Notes under the pieces: model-generated
Database searches by the model: none
What the model was told of the DNA's origin: nothing
The model's input: the letters and a program-made list of their open reading frames with translations, nothing else
Program-made: the position numbers and the translations under genes
Assembly (NCBI GenBank): GCA_945878115.1
Contig: CAMDVD010000009.1
Location: forward strand, 1-64,000
Length of the DNA stretch: 64,000 nt
From: Chitinophaga pinensis
GTDB taxonomy: Bacteria > Bacteroidota > Bacteroidia > Chitinophagales > Chitinophagaceae
Direction of reading: 5' to 3'
Shown: one piece after another, positions 18,092 to 27,351 of the stretch
How positions within the stretch are numbered: position 1 is the first letter of the stretch
Layout: the number at the start of each line of letters is the position of its first letter

Positions 18092-21000
18092 ATGAAAAAA
18101 GTGTACTTTATTTTATCGCTAATATTGTGTTCTGTACTATTTGCTCGCGCTGCTTATCAACCTATTGCTGTTACTGGGTTTAACGCTGATGTGATTGCAA
18201 ATGGAAATGGAACAGCCATTAGTAGCACTACTACAGATGTGGATGGTGTTAACTTTTGCTTGGTTGCACAGAATTTTTTCAACACTGCAGCGCCACCTTT
18301 TTTTCTACCAAATAATGGTACGATAAATAGTATCACAACGCCTGGTTTGCAATTTCAATTGGCTGACTATTCTAGCAATAATAGTCTACGATTAACTGCT
18401 ACTAATGCAGGAACTTTAACTTTTAATACACCTTCTACAGCTGGTAATATTTATCTACTCATGACTACAGGAAGTGGTTCTTGTACAGCAACGGTTACCA
18501 TCAATTTTACCAATAGTACAACCCAAGTATTCACAGGATTAAATATTGCGGATTGGTTTAATGGCACTGTAATTAGTACACAAGGGATTGGTAGAATTGA
18601 TAGAAATACCAATGTATTTGGTGGTGATGCAAGTAATCCAAGATTGTATGAATTTGTTTTGCCTTTGTCTGCTGGTAACTATGCCAACTTAATTTCATCT
18701 ATTACCGTAACAAAAACGAGTGCAGCAGGTATTCTTAATGTATTCGGTGTCTCTACGTTAAGTCCTTGTACAGGAACACCTATTGCAGGTGCCACAGCAG
18801 CTTCAGCAACTAATCCCTGTCCAGGAGTTGCTGTGAATTTTGGGTTAACAGGTGGAACTTCTGGCGTAGGATATGGATACCAATGGATACGATCTACTTC
18901 AATTAATGGAAGTTATACTTCATTACCAGGTGCAACAAATGCAACTTATTCTGCAACGCCAACTGGTACAAAATGTTATCGTTGCGTAGTGACTTGTTTG
19001 TCAAGCGGTGGATTCGATACCTCAAGTCCTATTTGTGTTACTGTGCAACCATGGAGTGCCACTGGACCTTGTTGGTGTATTCCTACTTATACGAATGGTG
19101 GCACTACAGATAATATAACGAATGTCTCCTTAGGTACACTAAATAATAATACAGCAGCTAGTGGAAATCCAAGTCCGTTTTATGTCAATTATACTTCTGC
19201 GCAAGTAGGCACAGGAGCTACTTTGAATATTCCTAATTTATATATTGGTCAAAATACAACTGCCTTTATTACCTACAATACAGACCCCAGCCAATTTGGT
19301 GCAATATGGATAGATTATGATCACAACGGTGCTTTTGATGTATCTGAATATGTTTCGCCAAATACAAATGCTGGTGGAAGTGGCACGCATTCTATTATAT
19401 TAAATCCGCCATCAGGAACCACGGTACCAGGTGTAACACGAATGCGCATTCGAGGTGCAGATGATGCACAGATGGCAAGTACACAGCCTTGTGGACCAAC
19501 CAATTCTACCTTTGGTGAAACAGAAGATTACTTAGTCAATTTATTAGCGCTTACAAATCATGATCCTGCAGTTACATCTATTACTGCACCAAGTGGGAAT
19601 TGTTTTTCTGCAAATTCAACAGTCTCAGTGCAGGTTACTAATTTTGGTTCCTTAACCATTAACTTATTTGCTAACCCAGTTGTGTGTACTTTATATGTGA
19701 ATGGACCAAGTGGCATTGTGCCTTATTATGCTACATTGAGTACAGGTATATTAACAGGATTCGCTGGTAATGCCGTAACAGCAAATTTTTTCAATGTGAA
19801 TTTATTTAACGGTGGAAATTACTATTTGAATACAAGCCTTACTATTGGAAATGCAGGTGGTGTAGTCAATGGAAGTTTAAGCAATGATTCTCTAATGAAC
19901 GCAATAAATATATTAAATTTTAGACCAACGGCTGGTCCTGATTATCCATTATGTCAATATAGTTCTATTCCTTTCGGGCAAGGGCTTACCGTATCTGGTT
20001 GTGCAACACCAATACAAGATTCTGTTACCATTAATTTTACCATCACTGGACCATGTACAGACAATATAGGTGCAACAGGCGGTGGTACAAGTTTTGGATT
20101 ACCTGCCAACTGTGCTGATCAATTTGCATGTCCTTTTGGAAATGGCATTATTCCTGCATTGCCGCTTGGTGCATCGTTTACGGGAAGTGGAACTTTAACG
20201 GTGACACACATAGCCACTATCGGTGCTTCATTTGCCAGTGAAGTCAGAATGAATTTATATGGTTCGTCTCCTGTTGGTACCAATTTATATTCACCCGGAT
20301 TAGCTGGAGCTGTAGGGACTACAAATCCTAATTTTAATTATTCACGACCTATTTCTGCGGCAAATTTATCGGCCATATTTTCTGGATTAAGTGCGGGAAG
20401 TACTCTGAATTTAGGGTATTGGGAATCATTCAATGATATACCTGGAGGTACAGACATTACATTGAATGCAACAGGCTTACCTAGCACTGCGTCATTGAAA
20501 ATATATTATCAATATGTGCCTGCTTCTTTCGAATGGTATGTTGCTCCTGTTGGTGGAAGTAGCATTTATAATTTATCGCCATTCAATCCATTGACTACGG
20601 CAAATTCAGGAATTACCAATTCTAATACTGTTGGGACTACTACTTTTTATGCGGCTTGTCAAGGAAGTTCAGCTTGCAGAGTTCCAGTTAATTTAGTTAT
20701 TAATCCTACACCTATCGCGATTCAAGATACTTTGGTAGCATGTGAATATGCAGTCAGCTCTAATGCGGCCATTTTCGATTTGACAAGCATGAATAGTTCC
20801 GTATCGAACGGGAATCCACTAACCAATGTGGAATATTATTTTGATCAATCCTTGGCTGCATTAATTCCAACTCCTACCACTGATACATCCAGTACTAATT
20901 TTATTTACACTAAAGTTATATATTCTACAACAGGATGTTTTGCGAGTGATAGTCTGTTGTTAGAAGTGGCTACTTTGCCTGATTTTCCGAGCAATGTAGT

Positions 21001-22348
21001 TTCAGGATTTGCATGTGCACCAAACTGTATAGATGTTGCTTCACTTATTCCACAATTCAGTACCGTGCCACCTGGAACAGATACATTGTATTATTCGAAT
21101 CCACTTTGCACCGCCATATTTCCTAATCCGCATTGTATCCAAACTGCTGATACTGTCTATATGGTTTTTGTAACGAATTCAACGGTGTCATGCACAGATA
21201 CTGCGGTTGCCCATATTAATGTTATCGGCGCAACCAATCAAATCGCGAATCAAGATCCTTTGAACTTTTCCATTTTTGGATCTGTCGGTTGTAATGTAGT
21301 TTCATTCACAGATGGTGCTTCCGATACACTTCGAACATCAATAGATTGTAAGCGAGTTGCAGCTGTTACAGATTACGTGAATGGCAATGCTTTAGGAAGT
21401 ACAAGTGTTTGTGAAGATATAGATGCAGGTGTGCCTATTTATAACAATCAACCTTACGTAAATAGATCTTACCAAATTACGCCGACTGTGAATGATAGTG
21501 CCTATGTATGTTTGTATTATTTGGATGATGACTTCCAACAATATAATAGTCAAGCGAGCATTAGCAATTATCCATCATTGCCAGTTGCAAGTAATCCGAA
21601 TACAACCACATTATGTATCACTCAAGTGGAAAATGGACCTATTGGACAGCCAGGAAGTACAGCCATATCTATTCCAAATTCGGTAATGAATATTAGTTAT
21701 GATGCCGCTACAACGGTATGGACAGTTTGCTTTCCAGTAGATAGTTTTTCTTATTTTTATTGCCATTCTTGTAACCCTTTCAATTTTCCATTACCAGTAA
21801 ATTTAGTGTTTACAGGCAAGCCTGAAAATGGCATGGCGCATTTGAATTGGGTAACAAGCAGCGAACAAAATAACAGTCATTTTGTAGTAGAAAGAAGTAG
21901 AGATGGAAAGGTTTTCAATTCTATCTCTTCTAAGATATGGAGTCAGGCACCGAATGGAAATAGCCAAACAACATTGACTTATGATTATTTAGATGCGATG
22001 CCAAACAATGGACATAATTATTATCGCTTGCAACAAAATGATTTGGATCAACACCAAAGCTATAGCAAAATAGTAGATGTATATTTTGGCAATGAAAGCA
22101 TCGTGAATTTATATCCTAACCCAATCCATACGAATTTGAATATCGACATTTCTACACCATATTCTACAACTGCATTTGTGAAAATTATGGATGCAACAGG
22201 CAGAACAGTTCGTTCTATTTCTATTCAATTATTAGCAGGTAATAACCATAGCCTAGTCAATATGGAAGGCTTAGCAGATGGTGTGTATATGGTACATATC
22301 AGTAATGAAAGAGGTTTGAATTATTCGCAAAGTGTGCGGAAGAATTAG
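18092..22348 (+). CDS. GEVED-domain T9SS type A-sorted surface protein
   Basis: A 1418-aa secreted protein with signal peptide MKKVYFILSLILCSVLFARA. A GEVED domain lies at about residues 390-485 (AIWIDYDHNGAFDVSEYV … FGETEDYLVNL); the family is named for this GE(T/V)EDY pattern and is common in Bacteroidota surface proteins. The remainder is Ser/Thr/Asn/Gly-rich beta-sandwich material with many Cys pairs. Near the C-terminus there is a fibronectin-like stretch (AHLNWVTSSEQNNSHFVVERS) and a type A sorting domain (VNLYPNPIHTNLNIDI … YSQSVRKN). Probably an adhesin or matrix component; no catalytic motif seen. It is monocistronic. Confidence 0.78.
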   Translation: MKKVYFILSLILCSVLFARAAYQPIAVTGFNADVIANGNGTAISSTTTDVDGVNFCLVAQNFFNTAAPPFFLPNNGTINSITTPGLQFQLADYSSNNSLRLTATNAGTLTFNTPSTAGNIYLLMTTGSGSCTATVTINFTNSTTQVFTGLNIADWFNGTVISTQGIGRIDRNTNVFGGDASNPRLYEFVLPLSAGNYANLISSITVTKTSAAGILNVFGVSTLSPCTGTPIAGATAASATNPCPGVAVNFGLTGGTSGVGYGYQWIRSTSINGSYTSLPGATNATYSATPTGTKCYRCVVTCLSSGGFDTSSPICVTVQPWSATGPCWCIPTYTNGGTTDNITNVSLGTLNNNTAASGNPSPFYVNYTSAQVGTGATLNIPNLYIGQNTTAFITYNTDPSQFGAIWIDYDHNGAFDVSEYVSPNTNAGGSGTHSIILNPPSGTTVPGVTRMRIRGADDAQMASTQPCGPTNSTFGETEDYLVNLLALTNHDPAVTSITAPSGNCFSANSTVSVQVTNFGSLTINLFANPVVCTLYVNGPSGIVPYYATLSTGILTGFAGNAVTANFFNVNLFNGGNYYLNTSLTIGNAGGVVNGSLSNDSLMNAINILNFRPTAGPDYPLCQYSSIPFGQGLTVSGCATPIQDSVTINFTITGPCTDNIGATGGGTSFGLPANCADQFACPFGNGIIPALPLGASFTGSGTLTVTHIATIGASFASEVRMNLYGSSPVGTNLYSPGLAGAVGTTNPNFNYSRPISAANLSAIFSGLSAGSTLNLGYWESFNDIPGGTDITLNATGLPSTASLKIYYQYVPASFEWYVAPVGGSSIYNLSPFNPLTTANSGITNSNTVGTTTFYAACQGSSACRVPVNLVINPTPIAIQDTLVACEYAVSSNAAIFDLTSMNSSVSNGNPLTNVEYYFDQSLAALIPTPTTDTSSTNFIYTKVIYSTTGCFASDSLLLEVATLPDFPSNVVSGFACAPNCIDVASLIPQFSTVPPGTDTLYYSNPLCTAIFPNPHCIQTADTVYMVFVTNSTVSCTDTAVAHINVIGATNQIANQDPLNFSIFGSVGCNVVSFTDGASDTLRTSIDCKRVAAVTDYVNGNALGSTSVCEDIDAGVPIYNNQPYVNRSYQITPTVNDSAYVCLYYLDDDFQQYNSQASISNYPSLPVASNPNTTTLCITQVENGPIGQPGSTAISIPNSVMNISYDAATTVWTVCFPVDSFSYFYCHSCNPFNFPLPVNLVFTGKPENGMAHLNWVTSSEQNNSHFVVERSRDGKVFNSISSKIWSQAPNGNSQTTLTYDYLDAMPNNGHNYYRLQQNDLDQHQSYSKIVDVYFGNESIVNLYPNPIHTNLNIDISTPYSTTAFVKIMDATGRTVRSISIQLLAGNNHSLVNMEGLADGVYMVHISNERGLNYSQSVRKN

Positions 22349-22497
22349 GGCTTACTTCTGTATAAAAAATAATTTTTAAGGCTTCATCATTCTGAGTTTC
22401 AAGAATTGAGAATAAGGTATTTGCATATTAGTATGCCAACCCGTATAGCTTGCAATTAGAATGAAGGTGGAATCATAGAAATCATTTTAATCAAAAG

Positions 22498-22572
22498 AAC
22501 CTGCACTGAGCGTAGCCGAAGTAACCTGCACTGAGTGTAGTCGAATCAACCTGTACTGAGCGAATTCGAAGT
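22498..22572. repeat. 25-bp direct repeat, three units
   Basis: Units at 22498, 22523 and 22548 of the form AACCTGCACTGAGCGTAGYCGAAGT. The core CACTGAGCGTAGTCGAAG is a repeat I recognise from many Bacteroidota genomes. It lies in the 22349-22717 gap between convergent genes; the rest of that gap has only the hairpin described next. Confidence 0.8.
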
Positions 22573-22573
22573 A

Positions 22574-22716
22574 TCATAGTTCAGACAATATACTGGCATT
22601 TTTGATAAGTAGTCACGGGTTGCAAACCCGCGCCAGCCAACAAGCTTATAGCACATCATAACAGCAACAAATCATAATAATCACCTCAATCAAATAAATC
22701 ATAGTTCAGACAATAA
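22574..22716. repeat. REP-like hairpin flanked by 18-bp direct repeats
   Basis: ATCATAGTTCAGACAATA occurs at about 22574 and again at about 22699. Between them is GGGTT-GCA-AACCC (22617-22629) followed by CGCGCCAGC, the same hairpin as at 3899. The right repeat copy runs to the end of serA. Confidence 0.7.
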
Positions 22717-22717
22717 C

Positions 22718-23947
22718 TCAATACAACATCCTAAATTTAACCGTCCCTGCTATGTTCTTTATTTCTTGAATAATTTCAGGACTGTAATTGGTGGCAACAT
22801 CGGTAATTACGTAACCTATATGTTCATTGGTTTTGAGGTATTGTGCTTGAATATTCACATCATGTTTGGCGAACACCGCATTGATTTTTGCCAAGATACC
22901 AGGTTCATTTTTATGGATATGTAAAATACGATGTGAATCTTCGAAGGATGGTAATTGTACTTCTGGGAAATTGACCGCCCCATAAGTGTCTCCTTTGTTG
23001 GTATAATTGATTAATTTATTGGGCACGTAATCGCCAATATTTGCTTGTGCTTCTTCGGTGCTTCCGCCTATATGCGGTGTGAGTATGGTATTGGGTAAGC
23101 CGCGTAATGGACTGATAAATTCTTCATCATTCGACTTCGGTTCATCAGGGTAAACATCAACTGATGTGCCCCATACTTTCCCAGAAAGTATGGCCTCTTT
23201 GAGTGCATCAATATCCACGATATGTCCGCGAGATAAATTCAAAAAAAGCACATTGTCTTTCATCATGTCGAACTGACTTTTGCCAATCAAAAATTGATTA
23301 CTTTCACGACCATCTACATGCATGCTAATCACATCCGATTTTTGTAAAAGCTCTTCTAGAGTTTTACACTTACGCGCATTACCTAATGCTAATTTATCTG
23401 CTACATCATAAAAACAAACTTTCATACCTAGCGATTCAGCAATGACAGAAAATTGCGAACCAATATTTCCATAACCAATTAATCCCAATATTTTACCGCG
23501 TATTTCAAAACTATTTTTTGCCGATTTATCCCAAACGCCTTGGTGTAGTGAATTACTTTTGGTCAATACATTACGCATCAACATAATCATTTCTCCAACT
23601 GCTAATTCAACCACAGAGCGAGTATTAGAGTATGGGGCGTTAAATACAACAATGCCATTTTGTGCGCAGCAGATGGTATCAATTTGATTAGTGCCTATAC
23701 AAAATGCGCCTATGCACATGAGTTTTTGTGCATGTTGTAAAACGGTTTTTGTTACCATTGTTTTAGAACGAATGCCTAAAATATGGATGTCTTTTATTTT
23801 CTCACAAAGCTCGGTTTCATCCATAGCTTCTTTGATGGCAATTACATTAAATCCTTCTTGATTAAAAATGTCGAGCGCAATTGGATGCACATTTTCGAGA
23901 AGTAAAACATTGATTTTATTTTTTGGAAAAGATAGTGTTGTGTCCAT
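22718..23947 (-). CDS. serA: D-3-phosphoglycerate dehydrogenase with ACT domain
   Basis: First step of serine synthesis: oxidises 3-phosphoglycerate to 3-phosphohydroxypyruvate with NAD. The 409-aa length and layout match the E. coli-type enzyme. It has an N-terminal substrate domain, a Rossmann fold GLIGYGNIGSQF at about residue 157, catalytic Arg in NLSRGHIVD, Glu in the PDEP region, His in LTPHIGGST, and a C-terminal ACT domain (HIHKNEPGILAKINAVFAKHDVNI), the site of serine feedback. It is the last gene of a three-gene operon, 2 nt after serB. No serC is in the window. Confidence 0.92.
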   Translation of the reverse strand: MDTTLSFPKNKINVLLLENVHPIALDIFNQEGFNVIAIKEAMDETELCEKIKDIHILGIRSKTMVTKTVLQHAQKLMCIGAFCIGTNQIDTICCAQNGIVVFNAPYSNTRSVVELAVGEMIMLMRNVLTKSNSLHQGVWDKSAKNSFEIRGKILGLIGYGNIGSQFSVIAESLGMKVCFYDVADKLALGNARKCKTLEELLQKSDVISMHVDGRESNQFLIGKSQFDMMKDNVLFLNLSRGHIVDIDALKEAILSGKVWGTSVDVYPDEPKSNDEEFISPLRGLPNTILTPHIGGSTEEAQANIGDYVPNKLINYTNKGDTYGAVNFPEVQLPSFEDSHRILHIHKNEPGILAKINAVFAKHDVNIQAQYLKTNEHIGYVITDVATNYSPEIIQEIKNIAGTVKFRMLY

Positions 23948-23949
23948 AT

Positions 23950-24612
23950 TTAATAATTAAAAAGGTCATCTAAGGAAGCAATGACTTGATCTGCATGTTG
24001 TATTAATAGTTCTCGTTTTACATTTTCGGTAAACAAATAAAATGTATTTGCCAATCCCGATTCTTTCAATTGATAATCTGTATAACCATCGCCAATGACA
24101 ATGATATTTCCTTGCAATTTTAATTGTTGAAGCCATTTTACTTTTCCATTCACTTGCGATAAAAGATTGTTCGTATCGTATCCAATTATTTTTTGTGCAT
24201 CGTTATACAAAAAATCATTACCAAAAACATGACTTGCTTGTATGCCATATTGGGTAACAACTGGCAAAATATATTCTCTAAATCCACCAGAAACGATATA
24301 GATATTTTCGGCGTTGCTGGATAAGAAATCTTGATGACGAATAAAGGAGTTAGTAACTTTTGTTTGCAAAACTTTTATCAATTGGTCTACATGATTTTTA
24401 TTGGCTTCGAGCAAATCTATTCGTTTGCGTAGAGTTTCGTCAAAAGCCATTTTTCCAGTCATGCCTAAGTCGGTGATGTCTTTTATTTGTTGTAATATTT
24501 CTGCTTTATATGGATGATGTTGTAATGAAATATTTGCCAATTCATCCATAGCTTCTACTTGAATAAAAGTACTGTCAAAGTCAATGATATAATAGGTTTG
24601 TGGACTAGACAT
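23950..24612 (-). CDS. serB: HAD-family phosphoserine phosphatase
   Basis: Final step of serine synthesis: hydrolyses phosphoserine. 220 aa with all HAD motifs: nucleophile DFDST (Asp11, Asp13), motif II VSGGF at about residue 107, Lys of motif III in NGKVKWLQQ, and motif IV GDGYTD. It lacks the N-terminal ACT region of long SerB proteins, as usual for the short form. It sits 2 nt upstream of serA and 4 nt after the FAD dehydrogenase, so the assignment is supported by context; another small phosphomonoester substrate cannot be excluded. Confidence 0.85.
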   Translation of the reverse strand: MSSPQTYYIIDFDSTFIQVEAMDELANISLQHHPYKAEILQQIKDITDLGMTGKMAFDETLRKRIDLLEANKNHVDQLIKVLQTKVTNSFIRHQDFLSSNAENIYIVSGGFREYILPVVTQYGIQASHVFGNDFLYNDAQKIIGYDTNNLLSQVNGKVKWLQQLKLQGNIIVIGDGYTDYQLKESGLANTFYLFTENVKRELLIQHADQVIASLDDLFNY

Positions 24613-24616
24613 ACAA

Positions 24617-26020
24617 TTAATTCGGGATTATTTTTCCAGGATTTAAAATAGAATTTGGATCAAATACCAATTTTATTTTTCGCATCAATTCCAATTGTAT
24701 TTGTGGCATCACTATCGACATATATTCTTTTTGAACTAGACCGATTCCATGCTCTCCACTAATGGTTCCATTTAGTTTTTTACAAAGAAAAAATATTTCC
24801 CGAATGGCATCTTTTACTTCGTTATTCCAATATTCATCCGACAAATTATCTTTCAAAATATTCACATGTAAATTGCCATCACCAGCATGGCCATAACAAA
24901 TGGTGCGAAGTTGATAACGAGCAGCAATCTCTTTGACTCCTCTGTATAAATTGGGCAATGCAGCACGTGGCACAACTGTATCTTCTTCTTTGTACACATT
25001 ATTTTTTTTGGTTGCTTCGCCAATGGTTCGACGTAGTTTCCAAAAATATTCTTTCTGGTCTGCTGTGTCTGCCAACAATATGTCAATGCAATGTAGTTCA
25101 TATAAAACAGTGCAAAGTGTATCAACTTCTTTTGCAATTTGTTCCGAATCATTGCCATCTATTTCAATCAATAAAAAGGCTTCTACTTCTGCCGGAATAT
25201 GTAAAGCTAAACCCGTTAAGGCACTCGATAATTTAAATGCATCGGGTTCAACAAATTCACATACTGAAGGATTACAGCCAGCAATGAATAGCTTGGAAAC
25301 CGCAGCACAGGCTGTTTCTGGACTGTTGAAGGAAACCAATAATAAAGTATTTTTGGTTGGATAGGGGATGAGTTTTAATACAATTTTTGTTACGATACCA
25401 AGAGTGCCCTCACTGCCAATCATCAAATGGGTGAGATTATATCCAGTGGAATATTTGAGGGTATTAGCACCTGTCCAAATGATTTCTCCTGTTGGTAAAA
25501 CCACTTCAAGATTTAATATATAATCACGTGTTGTTCCATACTTTAATGCACGTGGTCCACCACTGGCATGTGCTACATTACCACCAATAAAGCAACTGCC
25601 TTTACTTGCAGGATCTGGCGGATAAAAAAGTCCTTTTTCAATGACTGCCTGTTGCAATGTTTCATTGATTACTGCTGGTTCTACAATGGCTTGAAAATTA
25701 TCTTCGTCGATAGAAATAATTTGATTCAATCTTTTTGTAGATAAAACAATACCACCATAAATAGGTAATGCAGCACCGCTCAAACCCGTACCAGCGCCAC
25801 GTGGTGTGACAGGGATATGATGTTCATTGCAATGTATAAGTATGGATGAAATTTCTGTATTGTTGGCAGGAAATAATACAATCTCAGGTGAATAGATTAG
25901 ATCTTCCGTATGGTCTTTACTAAAAACGGCTAAAGTTTCTGCATCATATAATACATGGTCTTGGCCTAATAATTGGACAAAAAAATCGATATCTGGGGTT
26001 TGTATTTTGTGGTAAGTCAT
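24617..26020 (-). CDS. FAD-linked 2-hydroxyacid dehydrogenase (GlcD / D-2-hydroxyglutarate type)
   Basis: A 467-aa flavoprotein of the vanillyl-alcohol-oxidase/GlcD class. FAD-binding half: TPRGAGTGLSGAALP, DPASKGSCFIGGNVAHASGGPRALKYG and IGSEGTLGIVTKI. C-terminal cap: YGHAGDGNLHVNI and GTISGEHGIGLVQKEY, which hold the family's metal-binding His residues. The start is the ATG at 26020; the track start is a TTG seven codons earlier. It heads an operon with serB and serA. E. coli-type SerA can reduce 2-oxoglutarate to D-2-hydroxyglutarate, which a D2HG dehydrogenase recycles, so that substrate is a good inference. Glycolate or D-lactate are alternatives. Confidence 0.82.
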   Translation of the reverse strand: MTYHKIQTPDIDFFVQLLGQDHVLYDAETLAVFSKDHTEDLIYSPEIVLFPANNTEISSILIHCNEHHIPVTPRGAGTGLSGAALPIYGGIVLSTKRLNQIISIDEDNFQAIVEPAVINETLQQAVIEKGLFYPPDPASKGSCFIGGNVAHASGGPRALKYGTTRDYILNLEVVLPTGEIIWTGANTLKYSTGYNLTHLMIGSEGTLGIVTKIVLKLIPYPTKNTLLLVSFNSPETACAAVSKLFIAGCNPSVCEFVEPDAFKLSSALTGLALHIPAEVEAFLLIEIDGNDSEQIAKEVDTLCTVLYELHCIDILLADTADQKEYFWKLRRTIGEATKKNNVYKEEDTVVPRAALPNLYRGVKEIAARYQLRTICYGHAGDGNLHVNILKDNLSDEYWNNEVKDAIREIFFLCKKLNGTISGEHGIGLVQKEYMSIVMPQIQLELMRKIKLVFDPNSILNPGKIIPN

Positions 26021-26037
26021 GCCGACAGTATAATGTC

Positions 26038-26046
26038 GCAATACTA
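26038..26046 (-). promoter_or_regulatory. Candidate -7 box of the serine operon
   Basis: The minus strand reads TAGTATTGC 17 nt before the ATG at 26020, resembling the Bacteroidetes -7 element. It also lies in the divergent region with the MFS gene. Confidence 0.35.
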
Positions 26047-26119
26047 CAAAAAAGGAAGTATATTTTGCATGGAAATGATATACACACGAACAGCAAATCC
26101 ATATTTCATTTTTGAAACC

Positions 26120-26128
26120 TACATTTGC
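26120..26128 (+). promoter_or_regulatory. -7-like box close to the MFS start
   Basis: TACATTTGC fits TAnnTTTG and ends 8 nt before the ATG at 26137, which would give an almost leaderless transcript. Confidence 0.35.
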
Positions 26129-26136
26129 TGCGATTT

Positions 26137-27348
26137 ATGCCCCAATTAAAATCTCTTACGAAAGCATACAGTGGTATCAGCAAAGAAATGTGGATACTCG
26201 CTATAGCCATGCTCATCAACCGATGCGGCAGTATGGTATTGCTTTTTATGAGCGTATACCTTACCCAAAAAATGAATTTTAGCATTTCAAAAGCTGGGTT
26301 AGTTTTGTCGATGTTTGGATTGGGTTCATTGCTTGGTGCATTCGTTGGAGGCAAGTTGGTAGATCGGTATGGCTTCTATCCTATTCTTTGGTCTAGCTTG
26401 ATTTTGAGCGGCATAATGTTGTTGATACTTGGGCAAATGGAGCATTATATATGGATCGCCATATTTACTTTTATGGTCACTGCCACTGGTGATATGTTTC
26501 GACCCGCAAATATGGCTTCCATTAATTCATATTCTCATAAAGAAGGTTATACGCAAGCGATTGCATTGAATAGGTTAGCCATGAATTTAGGCTTTACCAT
26601 AGGCCCTATTTTAGGCGGTTTTTTAGCATTTTATAGTTATCATTTTTTATTCTGGGCAGATGGTATTACCTGTATCACTGCAGCAAGTTTTCTTTTATTG
26701 AAATTGCCGAAGAGAGAACAAGTTAGAGTAGATAAAAAAAGTATACCGACGCATATTACCTTGAGTCCATACAAGGATGCGAACTATCTCTACTTTTTGT
26801 TCTTCACTATGTTGTATGCCTTGGCATTTTTTCAATTGCTTACGACCTTGCCTTTATTTTATAAAAATGAATATCAATTGAGTGAAAAATATATCGGTTG
26901 GTTGATGGCATTGAATGGTATTGGCGTTGCGGTAATGGAAATGTTTTTGTTGTATTATATCCGCAACAAATGGACGCAATTTAAATTTATTGCATTGGGC
27001 TGTTTGCTATTGATAGTTGCTTATTTAATTCTAATGCCAGTGCATAGCATCCCTATTTTAATCATCAATATTCTCTTGCTCACCTTTTCAGAAATGGTGG
27101 CAATGCCATTTATGAGTACCTATATGATGCATCGCTCGGAAGGAAAAAATATGGGAGATTATTCTGCATTGTATTCTATGAGTTGGTCTACGGCTTTAAT
27201 TTTAGCACCAGTTTTTGGTACACAAATCATTGATCATTTTGGATATGCGTATTTGTGGGTTGGACTTGCGGCTATTGGTACTATTGCGTTTGCAGGATTT
27301 CGTTGGCTTGAATTGAGGTCGGTGGAAGAGTCGAAAAGGAGTGTGTAA
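26137..27348 (+). CDS. MFS transporter
   Basis: Inner-membrane major-facilitator carrier of about 403 aa from the ATG at 26137; the track start is a TTG four codons earlier. About twelve hydrophobic helices. The loop 2-3 motif GKLVDRYGFYPIL is the MFS motif A (GxLaDrxGrkxxl), and GFTIGPILGGFLAFY resembles the motif C region of antiporters. The class resembles multidrug/efflux carriers, but no substrate can be assigned. It is transcribed divergently from the serine operon and ends 3 nt from the convergent ung stop, so the two transcripts must overlap. Confidence 0.85.
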   Translation: MPQLKSLTKAYSGISKEMWILAIAMLINRCGSMVLLFMSVYLTQKMNFSISKAGLVLSMFGLGSLLGAFVGGKLVDRYGFYPILWSSLILSGIMLLILGQMEHYIWIAIFTFMVTATGDMFRPANMASINSYSHKEGYTQAIALNRLAMNLGFTIGPILGGFLAFYSYHFLFWADGITCITAASFLLLKLPKREQVRVDKKSIPTHITLSPYKDANYLYFLFFTMLYALAFFQLLTTLPLFYKNEYQLSEKYIGWLMALNGIGVAVMEMFLLYYIRNKWTQFKFIALGCLLLIVAYLILMPVHSIPILIINILLLTFSEMVAMPFMSTYMMHRSEGKNMGDYSALYSMSWSTALILAPVFGTQIIDHFGYAYLWVGLAAIGTIAFAGFRWLELRSVEESKRSV

Positions 27349-27351
27349 TTA

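Noticed and set aside
24933-25364. 143-aa plus-strand ORF
   Set aside because: Antisense to the well-supported FAD dehydrogenase; low-complexity Ser/Ala composition typical of a reverse-strand shadow.
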